Origin: Nocardioides sp. zg-1228
GTDB lineage: Bacteria > Actinomycetota > Actinomycetes > Propionibacteriales > Nocardioidaceae
Length of the DNA stretch: 64,000 bases
Direction: 5' to 3'
Assembly: GCF_017086465.1 (NCBI RefSeq)
Contig: NZ_CP070961.1
Location: forward strand, 2,356,001-2,420,000
Shown: positions 20,035 through 28,312 of the stretch, piece by piece
Numbering within the stretch: position 1 is the first letter of the stretch
Layout: every line of letters begins with the position of its first letter
Notes under the pieces: generated by a model
What the model was told of the DNA's origin: nothing
Databases searched by the model: none
The model's input: the letters and a program-made list of their open reading frames with translations, nothing else
Position numbers and translations under genes: made by a program

Positions 20035-20883
20035 TCATCGGGCGGCGTCGATGTAACCGACCATCCGGTCGAAGAGCAGCGAGGCCCGGTGCAGGTCCTC
20101 CGACGCGCCGCGGGGGTCGGGCTGGGGGGCCAGGTCGACCAGTTCGCGCCAGCCGGGGCGCAGCTCGTCGGCCAGCGACGCGGCGATGCGGCCGGCGTCG
20201 CGCACGACCTGCGGGTCGACCGACCAGAAGGCCTCGAAGGTGCGCTCCTTCGGCGGGTGGGCGAGCTGGCCCGGACGCTGGACGGCCGCCAGACACGCCG
20301 GCAGGTCGACGGCGTCGCACACCACCAGCCACTCCCGGGTGAGCGGGGAGTCGGGCGGGACGGCCACCTCGACGGGCTCGCCGGGGCGCGGCGGCGCCGG
20401 CTCGGCGAAGTCGGCGAACACGACCGTGCACAGGGCCGTGCGCGCCAGCTCGCGCCACCGGTCGTAGGAGGGGCGCAGGAACTGCTCGCGCTGGAACGAG
20501 CCGAAGAGGACCGGGTCGGCGGCACGGGCGCAGCACTCGTCCTCGATGGCGCGGCTCATCGACACGAGCGTGCGCCGCGTGAGCACCTGCGGCGCGAGCG
20601 CCGGGTGCAGGCGGCGCAGCTCGGCGAAGACGGAGCCCGAGCGCAGGGGCGGGACCTCCGCGCGCCGGATGGCGGCCGCGAGCGAGAGCCCTCCGCGCCG
20701 ACGGGCCAGGACGTCGAGGACGGCGTCGACGTCGGCCTCGGTGTAGCGGCGGTGCCCACCGCCCTGCCGGCTCGGCCGGGGAAATCCGTAGCGCTTCTCC
20801 CAGCTGCGGAGCGTGGAAATGGGTACTCCACTCCTGTGGGCCAGGTCCCCGATGGAGAGGGAATCGCGAGGGCTGGCGTCCAC
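20035..20883 (-). CDS. MerR-family regulator with DICT-like sensory domain
   Basis: A 282-residue regulator. The N-terminal MerR winged helix (residues 10-80) has SIGDLAHRSGVPISTLRSWEKRYGFP and GGHRRYTEADVDAVL. The C-terminal part (about 90-280), with VSMSRAIEDECC and a FGSFQRE block, fits the DICT domain found next to signalling and light-response proteins. There is no B12-binding motif, unlike CarH/LitR. I chose GTG at 20883 because AAGGAG lies eight bases upstream; the earlier GTG at 20892 overlaps that site. It diverges from crtE across 92 bp and is the probable controller of the carotenoid operon. Confidence 0.85.
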   Translation of the reverse strand: MDASPRDSLSIGDLAHRSGVPISTLRSWEKRYGFPRPSRQGGGHRRYTEADVDAVLDVLARRRGGLSLAAAIRRAEVPPLRSGSVFAELRRLHPALAPQVLTRRTLVSMSRAIEDECCARAADPVLFGSFQREQFLRPSYDRWRELARTALCTVVFADFAEPAPPRPGEPVEVAVPPDSPLTREWLVVCDAVDLPACLAAVQRPGQLAHPPKERTFEAFWSVDPQVVRDAGRIAASLADELRPGWRELVDLAPQPDPRGASEDLHRASLLFDRMVGYIDAAR

Positions 20884-20975
20884 GTCCTGCACTCCTTCGC
20901 ACCGTGCCTAGATCTACTTGGAAGTGTTGCATAGATTTTGTTGGGTAAGGATTGTCCAACCGCGGGAGGCACCAG
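20884..20975. promoter_or_regulatory. Divergent promoter region between the MerR gene and crtE
   Basis: This 92-bp gap is clearly richer in A and T than its surroundings. It holds the 8-bp palindrome TAGATCTA (20909-20916) and an inverted repeat GTTGG-N11-CCAAC (20940-20960). The GGGAGG ribosome-binding site of crtE follows at 20964-20969. MerR proteins bind inverted repeats between promoter elements, so the GTTGG/CCAAC repeat is the best operator candidate. No sigma-70 -35/-10 pair with good spacing is obvious. Confidence 0.5.
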
Positions 20976-22019
20976 ATGACCGGCACAGGCACGGACGAGG
21001 CACTGGCACGGGTCCTCGACGACGGCCGCCGTCGCGCGAGCGCCATCGACGCCCACCACGCGCTGCTCTGGGAGGCGCTGTGCGCCGCGACCGAGGGCGG
21101 CAAGCGCTTCCGTCCCGCGCTGGTCGTCGCCACCCACGACGCGCTGGGCGGTGAGTGCCACGACGCCGCCGTCGAGGTCGGCGCCGCCGTCGAGCTCCTC
21201 CACACCGCGTTGGTCATCCACGACGACGTGATCGACGACGACCACGTGCGCCGCGGCCGGCCCAACGTCAGCGGCACCTTCCGCGCCCTCGCCGGTGTCG
21301 ACGGCGCCACGTCCGACGTCGCCGCCGGCTACGGCCTGACCGCCGCGATCCTGGCCGGTGACCTCGCCCTGGCCGCCGCCGTCCGGACGGTCGCGCTGAG
21401 CGGCGCCCCGGCCCCGGTCGTGGGGCGCCTGCTCGACCTCTTCGACGGTGCGCTCCACCGCACCGCGTCGGGCGAGCTCGCCGACGTCCGCCTCGCCCTG
21501 GGCCTCGCCCCCGCCACCCTCGCGCAGAGCCTGGAGATGGAGGCGCAGAAGACCAGCGCGTACTCGTTCTCGCTGCCCCTCCAGGCCGGCGCGGTCCTGG
21601 CCGGCGCCGACGCCGCGACCACCGCCCGGCTCGACGACGCCGGGCGCGCGCTCGGCATCGCGTTCCAGCTCGTCGACGACCTCATCGGCGTGTTCGGCGA
21701 CCCGGCCCGCTCCGGCAAGAGCTCGACGGGCGACCTGCGCACCCGCAAGCAGACGCCCCTCCTCGTCCACGCCCGCACGACGCCGCAGTGGAAGCAGGTG
21801 AGCGGCTACGTCGGCCACGACCTCACCGACGCCGAGCTCGACGAGGCCCGCGCACTGCTGGTCGAGTCGGGGTCGCGCCGGTTCGTGGCCGACCTCGCCG
21901 AGCGTCACCTCGCCCAGGCCCGCACCGTGCTCGACGGCCTGGGCATCCCCGGCGACCTGCTCGACGGCGTCACCGTGATGCCGCCCGTGCTGATCGACGA
22001 CAGCGAGGTCGCGGCATGA
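20976..22019 (+). CDS. crtE: Geranylgeranyl diphosphate synthase
   Basis: Polyprenyl synthase that makes GGPP from IPP and allylic diphosphates. The 347-residue protein has GGKRFRPALVV (IPP binding), the first aspartate-rich motif HDDVIDDD (about residues 85-92), a second region FQLVDDLIGVFGD, and GKSSTGDLRTRKQTPL. It is full length. The ATG at 20976 has GGGAGG six bases upstream. It is the first gene of the 15-gene operon and overlaps crtB by four bases. GGPP would feed both phytoene synthesis and the UbiA enzyme further down. Confidence 0.94.
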   Translation: MTGTGTDEALARVLDDGRRRASAIDAHHALLWEALCAATEGGKRFRPALVVATHDALGGECHDAAVEVGAAVELLHTALVIHDDVIDDDHVRRGRPNVSGTFRALAGVDGATSDVAAGYGLTAAILAGDLALAAAVRTVALSGAPAPVVGRLLDLFDGALHRTASGELADVRLALGLAPATLAQSLEMEAQKTSAYSFSLPLQAGAVLAGADAATTARLDDAGRALGIAFQLVDDLIGVFGDPARSGKSSTGDLRTRKQTPLLVHARTTPQWKQVSGYVGHDLTDAELDEARALLVESGSRRFVADLAERHLAQARTVLDGLGIPGDLLDGVTVMPPVLIDDSEVAA

Positions 22020-22900
22020 CGATGTTCGTCGGGCGCGGCACCCCCCGCAGCCTCTACGACGCGGTCGCCGAGGCCAGCGCCGCGGTCGTCATCCGCGAGT
22101 ACTCCAGCTCGTTCGGGCTCGCCTCGCGGCTGCTGGCCGAGCCGGTGCGCACCCAGGTCCGCAACATCTACGCGCTCGTGCGGGTCGCCGACGAGATCGT
22201 CGACAACCCCGACCCCGCACTCGGCCGCGACGCCCGCGCCACGATGCTCGACTGGCTCGAGGCCGACGTGACCCACGCGCTGCGGGCCGGCTACAGCGGC
22301 AACCTGGTGGTGCACGCGTTCGCGCGCACGGCCGTCGCCGTGGGCATCCAGCACGACATCGTGACCCCGTTCTTCTCCTCGATGCGCACCGACCTCGACA
22401 CCGCCACCCACACCCAGGAGAGCTTCGACCGCTACGTCTACGGCTCGGCGGAGGTCGTGGGGCTGATGTGCCTGCGCGCCTTCCTCGCCGCGCCCGACGC
22501 CCGCGCGGACCGCGACGCGCAGTACGACCGGCTCGCCGCGGGCGCCCGCTGCCTCGGGGCCGCCTTCCAGAAGCTCAACTTCCTGCGCGACCTGTCCGAC
22601 GACCACGACCTGCTGCGGCGCGACTACTTCCCCGGGGTCGAGGCCGACTCGTTCTGCGACGCCGACCGCGACCGGATCCTCGACGACGTCGACGCCGACC
22701 TGCGCGCCGCCGCGGCGGTCGTGCCCGACCTTCCGCCCAGCAGCCGGCGCGCCGTGTGGGCGGCCCACGCCACCTTCGCCGAGCTCGCGGAGCGCCTGCA
22801 CGCCGCCTCCGCCGAAGAGATCCGCGCCACCCGGGTCCAAGTCCCGGCGCCGGTCAAGCTGCGGCTCGCCGTCGGCGCGCTGCGCGGAGGCCGCTCGTGA
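22016..22900 (+). CDS. crtB: Phytoene synthase
   Basis: Joins two GGPP molecules into phytoene, the first committed C40 carotenoid step. The 294-residue squalene/phytoene synthase family protein has IYALVRVADEIVDNP (first aspartate-rich region), YVYGSAEVVGLMCLRAF, and the second region LGAAFQKLNFLRDLSDDHDLL with DYFPG. The ATG overlaps the crtE stop (ATGA), and its own stop overlaps the crtI start (GTGA). Confidence 0.95.
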   Translation: MTMFVGRGTPRSLYDAVAEASAAVVIREYSSSFGLASRLLAEPVRTQVRNIYALVRVADEIVDNPDPALGRDARATMLDWLEADVTHALRAGYSGNLVVHAFARTAVAVGIQHDIVTPFFSSMRTDLDTATHTQESFDRYVYGSAEVVGLMCLRAFLAAPDARADRDAQYDRLAAGARCLGAAFQKLNFLRDLSDDHDLLRRDYFPGVEADSFCDADRDRILDDVDADLRAAAAVVPDLPPSSRRAVWAAHATFAELAERLHAASAEEIRATRVQVPAPVKLRLAVGALRGGRS

Positions 22901-24531
22901 CGCTGCGCCTGCCCGAACGCCTCAGCCGGTTGGTCCCGACGTCTCGCCACACCGACGGCACGCCACGGCGCGTGGTCGTCGTCGGCGGCGGGATCGCCGG
23001 GCTGGCCACCGCCGCCCTGCTCGCCTCCCGTGGCCACTCGGTCGACCTGCTGGAGAAGAACGACGACCTCGGCGGCCGGGTCGGCAGCCTCGAGCGCGAC
23101 GGCTTCCGGTTCGACACCGGGGCCTCGTGGTACCTCATGCCCGAGGTCTTCGAGCACTTCTTCGCCCTCCTCGGCACCTCGGCCGACGCCGAGCTCGACC
23201 TCACCGTGCTCGACCCGAGCTACCGGGTGTTCTTCGAGGGGCACCCCGAGCCGGTGGACCTGCGCCCCGACCGCGCCCACAACCGCGCCCTGTTCGAGTC
23301 GCTGGAGCCGGGGGCCGGTGAGCGGTTCGACGCCTACCTCCGCTCGGCCGAGGACACCTACGACATGGCGCTGCGGCGCTTCCTCTACACCAGCTTCGAC
23401 TCCCCCGGCGCGTTCGCGCACCCCGACGTCGTACGCCGCACGCCTGCCCTGGGCCGGCTCCTCACGCGGTCGCTGGAGAGCCACGTCGCCGGGTCGTTCA
23501 CCGACACCAGGCTGCGCCAGGTGCTCGGCTACCCCGCGGTCTTCCTGGGCTCCTCCCCGAGCCGCGCGCCGAGCATGTACCACCTGATGAGCCGCCTCGA
23601 CCTCGGCGACCGGGTGCTCTACCCGCAGGGCGGCTTCACCGAGCTGGTGCGGGTCGTCGCCGGGCTGGCGGAGAAGCACGGCGCGCGGCTGCACACCGGC
23701 GCCCCCGTCACCCGCATCCTCACCTCCCGCCCCGGCACCGGTCGACCCGGCACCGGCCGACCCGCCGTCACCGGCGTCGAGCACGACTCGGCCGACGGCC
23801 TGCGCACCGTCGACGCCGACGTCGTCGTGGGCGCCGCCGACCTGCACCACCTCGAGACCGCGCTGCTCCCGCCCGCGCTGCAGACCCACCCCGAGCCCGC
23901 GTGGCGCGGCCGCTCCCCCGGCACCGGCGCGGTGCTCGCGATGCTGGGCGTCGAGGGCCGGCTGCCGCAGCTGCCGCACCACTCGCTCTTCTTCACCCGC
24001 GACTGGGGGCAGAACTTCCGCGACATCTTCGGGGAGAATGCCAAGGTGCCCGACCCCGCCTCGATCTACGTCTGCAAACCGTCCGAGAGCGACCCCACGG
24101 TGGCGCCCGAGGGGTCGGAGAACCTGTTCGTGCTGGTCCCCGTCCCTGCCGACACGGCCATCGGCGGGGGCGGCGACGACGGCGCGGGCTCCGAGACGGT
24201 CGAGCGCACCGCCGATGCGGCGATCGAGCAGATCGCGTCGTGGGCGGGCGTGCCCGACCTGCGCGAGCGGATCCGGGTGCGCCACACGGTCGGTCCCGAC
24301 GACTTCGCCACGCGCTACCACGCCTGGCGCGGAGGCGCCCTCGGCCTCGAGCACACCCTGCGCCAGAGCGCGTTCCTGCGCCCCGGCAACGCCTCGGCCA
24401 AGGTCGACGGGCTGCTCTACGCCGGCGCCAGCACCGTGCCCGGCGTCGGCCTGCCGATGTGCCTGATCAGCGCCGAGCTCGTCCTCAAGCGGCTCTCCGG
24501 CGACCGTTCGAGCCAGCCGGTGCGCGCATGA
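22897..24531 (+). CDS. crtI: Phytoene desaturase
   Basis: FAD-dependent desaturase that converts phytoene to lycopene. The 544-residue protein has an N-terminal dinucleotide-binding fold VVVVGGGIAGLATAALLASRGH with LLEKNDDLGGRV, FDTGASWYLMP, a central YPQGGFTELV, and the C-terminal FAD signature LLYAGASTVPGVGLPMCLISAEL. It starts at a GTG that overlaps the crtB stop. A loop near residue 282 carries a five-residue direct repeat (RPGTG) encoded by two 15-bp copies. The number of desaturation steps cannot be read from sequence, but the cyclase genes after it imply lycopene. Confidence 0.95.
   Translation: MTLRLPERLSRLVPTSRHTDGTPRRVVVVGGGIAGLATAALLASRGHSVDLLEKNDDLGGRVGSLERDGFRFDTGASWYLMPEVFEHFFALLGTSADAELDLTVLDPSYRVFFEGHPEPVDLRPDRAHNRALFESLEPGAGERFDAYLRSAEDTYDMALRRFLYTSFDSPGAFAHPDVVRRTPALGRLLTRSLESHVAGSFTDTRLRQVLGYPAVFLGSSPSRAPSMYHLMSRLDLGDRVLYPQGGFTELVRVVAGLAEKHGARLHTGAPVTRILTSRPGTGRPGTGRPAVTGVEHDSADGLRTVDADVVVGAADLHHLETALLPPALQTHPEPAWRGRSPGTGAVLAMLGVEGRLPQLPHHSLFFTRDWGQNFRDIFGENAKVPDPASIYVCKPSESDPTVAPEGSENLFVLVPVPADTAIGGGGDDGAGSETVERTADAAIEQIASWAGVPDLRERIRVRHTVGPDDFATRYHAWRGGALGLEHTLRQSAFLRPGNASAKVDGLLYAGASTVPGVGLPMCLISAELVLKRLSGDRSSQPVRA
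23731..23760. repeat. 15-bp direct repeat within crtI
   Basis: Two adjacent copies of CCCGGCACCGGTCGA and CCCGGCACCGGCCGA (one mismatch) encode a repeated P-G-T-G-R in a surface loop of CrtI. Confidence 0.85.
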
Positions 24532-24881
24532 GCCTGCCCCACTGGGCCTACGTCGCCATGCTCGCGTTCTGCCTCGCCGGCACGCTGCCCCTGGTGCCGG
24601 CGTTCCGGCTGACGGTGCTGCGGCAGCCGGGGCGCCTGCTGCTCACCATCGGCCTCGCCGGCACCCCGTTCCTGCTGTGGGACCTGTGGGCCACGCACAC
24701 CGGCCACTGGTGGTTCGACGAGGGCCAGACGCTGCCGTGGCGCATCGCGGGCCTGCCGCTGGAGGAGATCGCGTTCTTCGTCGTCATCCCCCTCGTCTCG
24801 GTCCTGACACTTGAGGGCGTGCGCGCCGCCCGGCGCGGCGTACGACCCGGGTCGGGGCGCCGTCGGGAGGAGGCCCGATGA
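24528..24881 (+). CDS. crtYc: Lycopene cyclase subunit, CrtYc type
   Basis: One half of a heterodimeric actinobacterial lycopene cyclase. The 117-residue membrane protein has three hydrophobic helices and the family signature GLPLEEIAFFVVIP near residues 82-95. It overlaps crtI by four bases and crtYd by four. The two small subunits are homologous and together form the active enzyme. Such pairs may be beta cyclases (crtYc/Yd) or C50 epsilon/gamma cyclases (crtYe/Yf). The absence of a clear lycopene elongase beside them favours beta-carotene. Confidence 0.85.
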   Translation: MSLPHWAYVAMLAFCLAGTLPLVPAFRLTVLRQPGRLLLTIGLAGTPFLLWDLWATHTGHWWFDEGQTLPWRIAGLPLEEIAFFVVIPLVSVLTLEGVRAARRGVRPGSGRRREEAR

Positions 24882-25213
24882 CCTACACCACCATCGCCGT
24901 CGCCTGCGTGGTGCTCGCCGTGGCGCTCGACCGCTGGGTCGTCCGCACCCGCGTCACCTCGACCCGCGACTGGTGGCTCGCCTACGCGATCATCGTGTTC
25001 TTCCAGCTGCTCTCCAACGGCTGGCTCACCGGCCGCGGCATCGTGCGCTACTCCGGCGACGCCATCCTCGGCAGCGGCGAGGTCACCTTCCTGGGCGACG
25101 GGCGGCTGGTCTACGCCCCGGTCGAGGACCTGATGTTCGGCTTCGGGCTGGTGCTGTGCAGCTGCGTGGCCTGGACCTGGCTGGGACGCCGGCGCGGCGA
25201 GGCGAGCGCATGA
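24878..25213 (+). CDS. crtYd: Lycopene cyclase subunit, CrtYd type
   Basis: The second half of the heterodimeric lycopene cyclase: 111 residues with three hydrophobic segments and the matching motif VYAPVEDLMFGFGLV near residues 80-94. It must act with CrtYc to close the ionone rings. It overlaps crtYc upstream and the P450 gene downstream (ATGA at both ends), so the subunits are made in a fixed ratio. Confidence 0.85.
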   Translation: MTYTTIAVACVVLAVALDRWVVRTRVTSTRDWWLAYAIIVFFQLLSNGWLTGRGIVRYSGDAILGSGEVTFLGDGRLVYAPVEDLMFGFGLVLCSCVAWTWLGRRRGEASA

Positions 25214-26607
25214 GCGTCGCGACCCGCCTGCAGGCGATGCAGCCCACCGACATCGGCGTGCCCGGACCCTCCTCGCTCGACATGGCGCGGGTCTTCCGCT
25301 CCGTGCGCGCCGACCCGCTGACCTTCCTCGGCCAGGTGTCACAGCGCTTCGGCGACACCGTGTCGTTCCCGGTGCCCGGCCCGCCGGCGCTGCTGCTCAC
25401 CGACCCCGCCGACGTCAAGCACGTGCTGCAGACCTCGGCACGCAGCTGGACCAAGGACACCGTGCAGTACGCCGCGCTCGCGCGCGTCACCGGTCCGGGC
25501 CTGCTCGCCTCGGCCGAGCCCAACTGGATCGAGCACCGCCGCCTGGCCGCCCCGGCGTTCCACCACCAGCGTCTCGAGGCCGTCGGCGACGAGGTCCGCG
25601 CGGCCGCCCGCACCGCCATCTCCGCCCGGCTGGGGCGCGTGGGCGACGACGGCGAGGTCGTCGACGTGGCGGCGCTCACGCACACGATCGGCCTCGACGC
25701 GGTCGGCCGGGCGCTCTTCAGCACCGACCTGTCCGGCCACGCCCACGACCTGCTGGCCGCGACGAGCGAGTCGGCCGACCTCGTGGTGCGGCTCGGGCGC
25801 TCGATCCTCCCGCGGGCCGAGTGGACCCCGACGCGCACCAACCTCCGGCTCCGGGCGGCCCGCCGGCGCCTCGACGAGGCCACCGCGGCGATCATCGCCG
25901 AGCGGCGCGCCCGCAATGCGCACCCGCCGGCAGGGGCGCCCGCCGCGCACGGCGACGACCTCCTCGGCCTGCTGCTCGACAGCGGCATGCGCGACGAGGA
26001 GATCCGCGACGAGCTCGTCACGATGGTCATCGCCGGGCACGAGACGGTCGCTGCCGCGCTCGCCTGGACCCTGATGCTGCTCGCCGAGCACCCCGAGGCG
26101 CAGGACCGCGCCCGGGCCGAGCTCGCGGCCCACCCCGGGCCGGTCGCGCTGGTCGGGCACCGCGACCGGCTGCCCTGGACGCGTGCCGTGGTCGACGAGG
26201 CGCTGCGCCTCTTCCCGCCGGCCTGGGCCATCTCGCGCCGCTCGGTCCGCGAGGACGAGGTGGCCGGGCGCACCGTCCCCGTGGGCACCCTGGCGATCAT
26301 CAGCCCGTGGCTGGTCCACCGGCGCCCCGACCTCTGGCCCGACCCCGAGGCGTTCCGGCCCGAGCGCTTCCTCGACGGCACCGCCCGCACCGGCTACCTC
26401 CCCTTCGGCCTCGGGCCGCGGCTGTGCATCGGGCGCGAGTTCGCGCTGGGCGAGATGGTCGTCGTGCTCGCCGAGCTGCTGGCCGAGCACCGCCTCGAGC
26501 TCCCCGGCGACCCACGCGCGTGGTCGCGCCCCGTCGCCGAGGCGAAGGCCGCCGTCCACCCCCGCGGCGGCATGCCGCTCGTCGTACGACGCGTGCGCGC
26601 CCCGTGA
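25210..26607 (+). CDS. Cytochrome P450, probable carotenoid hydroxylase
   Basis: A 465-residue soluble P450. The oxygen-binding I-helix motif is VIAGHETVAAAL (about residue 278), the K-helix E-x-x-R is VDEALRLFPP, and the heme-binding loop is FGLGPRLCIGREF (Cys near residue 410). Unlike many soluble P450s, the sequence up to the end (HPRGGMPL) resembles CYP175A1, the Thermus beta-carotene 3-hydroxylase. With the cyclase genes immediately upstream, hydroxylation of beta-carotene rings is the likeliest role. Electron donors are not encoded nearby. Confidence 0.85.
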   Translation: MSVATRLQAMQPTDIGVPGPSSLDMARVFRSVRADPLTFLGQVSQRFGDTVSFPVPGPPALLLTDPADVKHVLQTSARSWTKDTVQYAALARVTGPGLLASAEPNWIEHRRLAAPAFHHQRLEAVGDEVRAAARTAISARLGRVGDDGEVVDVAALTHTIGLDAVGRALFSTDLSGHAHDLLAATSESADLVVRLGRSILPRAEWTPTRTNLRLRAARRRLDEATAAIIAERRARNAHPPAGAPAAHGDDLLGLLLDSGMRDEEIRDELVTMVIAGHETVAAALAWTLMLLAEHPEAQDRARAELAAHPGPVALVGHRDRLPWTRAVVDEALRLFPPAWAISRRSVREDEVAGRTVPVGTLAIISPWLVHRRPDLWPDPEAFRPERFLDGTARTGYLPFGLGPRLCIGREFALGEMVVVLAELLAEHRLELPGDPRAWSRPVAEAKAAVHPRGGMPLVVRRVRAP

Positions 26608-27812
26608 GCGCCCTGGGCCTCGGCCCGCTCGACCTCGTCCTCGCCGTGCTGCTGCTGGCGGCGGCGCTGTGCGCGCAGCGCCTGGTCGCCGACCTCCGGA
26701 CGCTGCCCTCGCCCACCGCTCCCCCGGCCGACCGACCGGCGGCGTCCGTGTCGGTGATCGTGCCCGCGCGCGACGAGGAGCACACGCTGCCCGCGCTGCT
26801 GCGGTCCGTGCACGCGCAGGTCCCCGCGGTGGCGGAGGTCGTCGTGGTCGACGACGCCTCCCGCGACTCGACCGCCGAGGTCGCCCGCGCCGGCGGCGCC
26901 CGCGTCGTGCCCGCCGGAGCCCCGCCCACCGGGTGGACCGGCAAGGCCTGGGCCTGCCACACCGGTGCCGCGGCCACCACGGGCGACCTGATCCTCTTCC
27001 TCGACGCCGACACGGTCCTGGCTCCGGGGGCCCTCGCGGGCCTGCTGACCGCGCACCGACGCCACGGCGGCCTGGTCTCGGTGCAGCCGCACCACGACGT
27101 CGTGCGCCCCTACGAGCAGCTGTCGGCCTACTTCAACGCCGTGGCGCTCATGGCCAGCGGCGCCTTCACCCCGACCCGGGCGGGCCGGAGGCGTCAGGCG
27201 CGCCCGGCCCATCCGCCGATGGCCTTCGGACCGTGCCTGCTGACCTCACGCGCCGACCTCGCCGCCGCGGGCGGGCACGAGGCGGTCAGGTCCGCGATCC
27301 TCGACGACGCCGCGCTGGCGGCCGCCTACGCGCGAGCCGGGCTGCCCGTGTGGTGCGCGGTCGGCGGCGACGAGGTGCGGATGCGCAGCTATCCCGGCGG
27401 GGTGCGCCAGCTCGTGGCCGGCTGGACCAAGAACATCGCCTCGGGTGCGACGGCCGCCGCGCCGTCGGCCGGCGCGACGACAGTGGCGTGGATCAGCGCG
27501 CACCACGCCGTCGCCGTGGGGGCCGTGCTGTCCCTGGTGACCGTCACGACCGGGCAGGGGGCGTCCCTGCTCACGGGCAGCCCCGTGCTCTGGGCGCTCG
27601 CCTACGTCGGCGCGGCGCTGCAGCTGCGCTGGGTGCTGCGCCGCGCGGGCTCCTTCCGGTGGTGGGCGTGGGCGCTGTTCCCCGCGACGCTGCTCGCCTT
27701 CGACCTCGTCTTCGCCCGCTCCCTCGCGCTCACCGTCGTCCGCCGCTCCGTGCCGTGGCGCGGCCGCGAGGTGTCCCTCGCCGACCGCGGGTCGAGGCAG
27801 GGGGTCGCCTGA
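26604..27812 (+). CDS. GT2 glycosyltransferase, CrtQ-like
   Basis: A 402-residue membrane glycosyltransferase. An N-terminal hydrophobic helix precedes the GT-A domain (SVSVIVPARDEEHTLPALL, VVVDDASRDST, DLILFLDADTVL with D-x-D near residue 133, and LDDAALAAAYARAG), followed by two or three C-terminal transmembrane helices (about 295-375). This is the layout of staphylococcal CrtQ, which glucosylates a carotenoid acid. The next gene is CrtO-like, as in the staphyloxanthin pathway. Here the acceptor would be the P450-made hydroxyl. It starts at a GTG overlapping the P450 stop. Confidence 0.83.
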   Translation: MSALGLGPLDLVLAVLLLAAALCAQRLVADLRTLPSPTAPPADRPAASVSVIVPARDEEHTLPALLRSVHAQVPAVAEVVVVDDASRDSTAEVARAGGARVVPAGAPPTGWTGKAWACHTGAAATTGDLILFLDADTVLAPGALAGLLTAHRRHGGLVSVQPHHDVVRPYEQLSAYFNAVALMASGAFTPTRAGRRRQARPAHPPMAFGPCLLTSRADLAAAGGHEAVRSAILDDAALAAAYARAGLPVWCAVGGDEVRMRSYPGGVRQLVAGWTKNIASGATAAAPSAGATTVAWISAHHAVAVGAVLSLVTVTTGQGASLLTGSPVLWALAYVGAALQLRWVLRRAGSFRWWAWALFPATLLAFDLVFARSLALTVVRRSVPWRGREVSLADRGSRQGVA

Positions 27813-28312
27813 TGCTGCGCCTCGTCATGCCGCAGGGCCTCACGATCGTGGTCGACGTGATCGCGTGGGGCGTCTTCCACGCCGCGACCGGCTACGCGGC
27901 CCACCGCCTCGGCGACGAGCGGCTCGCCCGCGACGGGTGGCTGCTGCGGGCGCGGGCGTTCGAGGACGGCGGGCGCTGGTATCGCCGGCGGCTGCGCATC
28001 CACCGCTGGAAGGACCGCGTGCCGGAGGCCGGCGCGCTCTTCGAGGGCGGGGTCAGCAAGCGCGAGCTGCCCGCGGTGGACGCCGACGGGCTGGCGATCT
28101 TCGTGCGCGAGACCCGTCGCGCCGAGCTGGCGCACTGGTGGGCGCTGTGCTGCAGCCCGCTCTTCATGCTGTGGAACCCGCCCCTCGCGGCCGCCCTGCT
28201 GGGCGCCTACGGGGTGCTGGTCAACCTGCCGTTCATCGCGATCCAGCGCTACAACCGCTTCCGGACGCAGGCGCTCCTCGCGCGCCTGTCCCGCAGGACG
28301 AGCGCGACATGA
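27812..28312 (+). CDS. CrtO-like glycosyl-carotenoid acyltransferase
   Basis: A 166-residue membrane protein similar along its length to the staphylococcal glycosyl-4,4'-diaponeurosporenoate acyltransferase CrtO. The shared pattern is FEDGGRWYRRRLRIHRWKD, an ETRRAELAHWW helix, and a C-terminal hydrophobic stretch ending N-x-P-F-I-A-I-Q-R-Y-N-R. The predicted role is to attach a fatty acyl chain to the sugar placed by the preceding glycosyltransferase, anchoring the pigment in the membrane. It overlaps the glycosyltransferase gene by one base (TGATG) and the PAP2 gene by four. Confidence 0.82.
   Translation: MLRLVMPQGLTIVVDVIAWGVFHAATGYAAHRLGDERLARDGWLLRARAFEDGGRWYRRRLRIHRWKDRVPEAGALFEGGVSKRELPAVDADGLAIFVRETRRAELAHWWALCCSPLFMLWNPPLAAALLGAYGVLVNLPFIAIQRYNRFRTQALLARLSRRTSAT

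Noticed and set aside
20035..20883. MerR regulator as a B12-dependent CarH/LitR photoreceptor
   Set aside because: No cobalamin-binding E/D-x-H-x-x-G motif is present after the DNA-binding domain.
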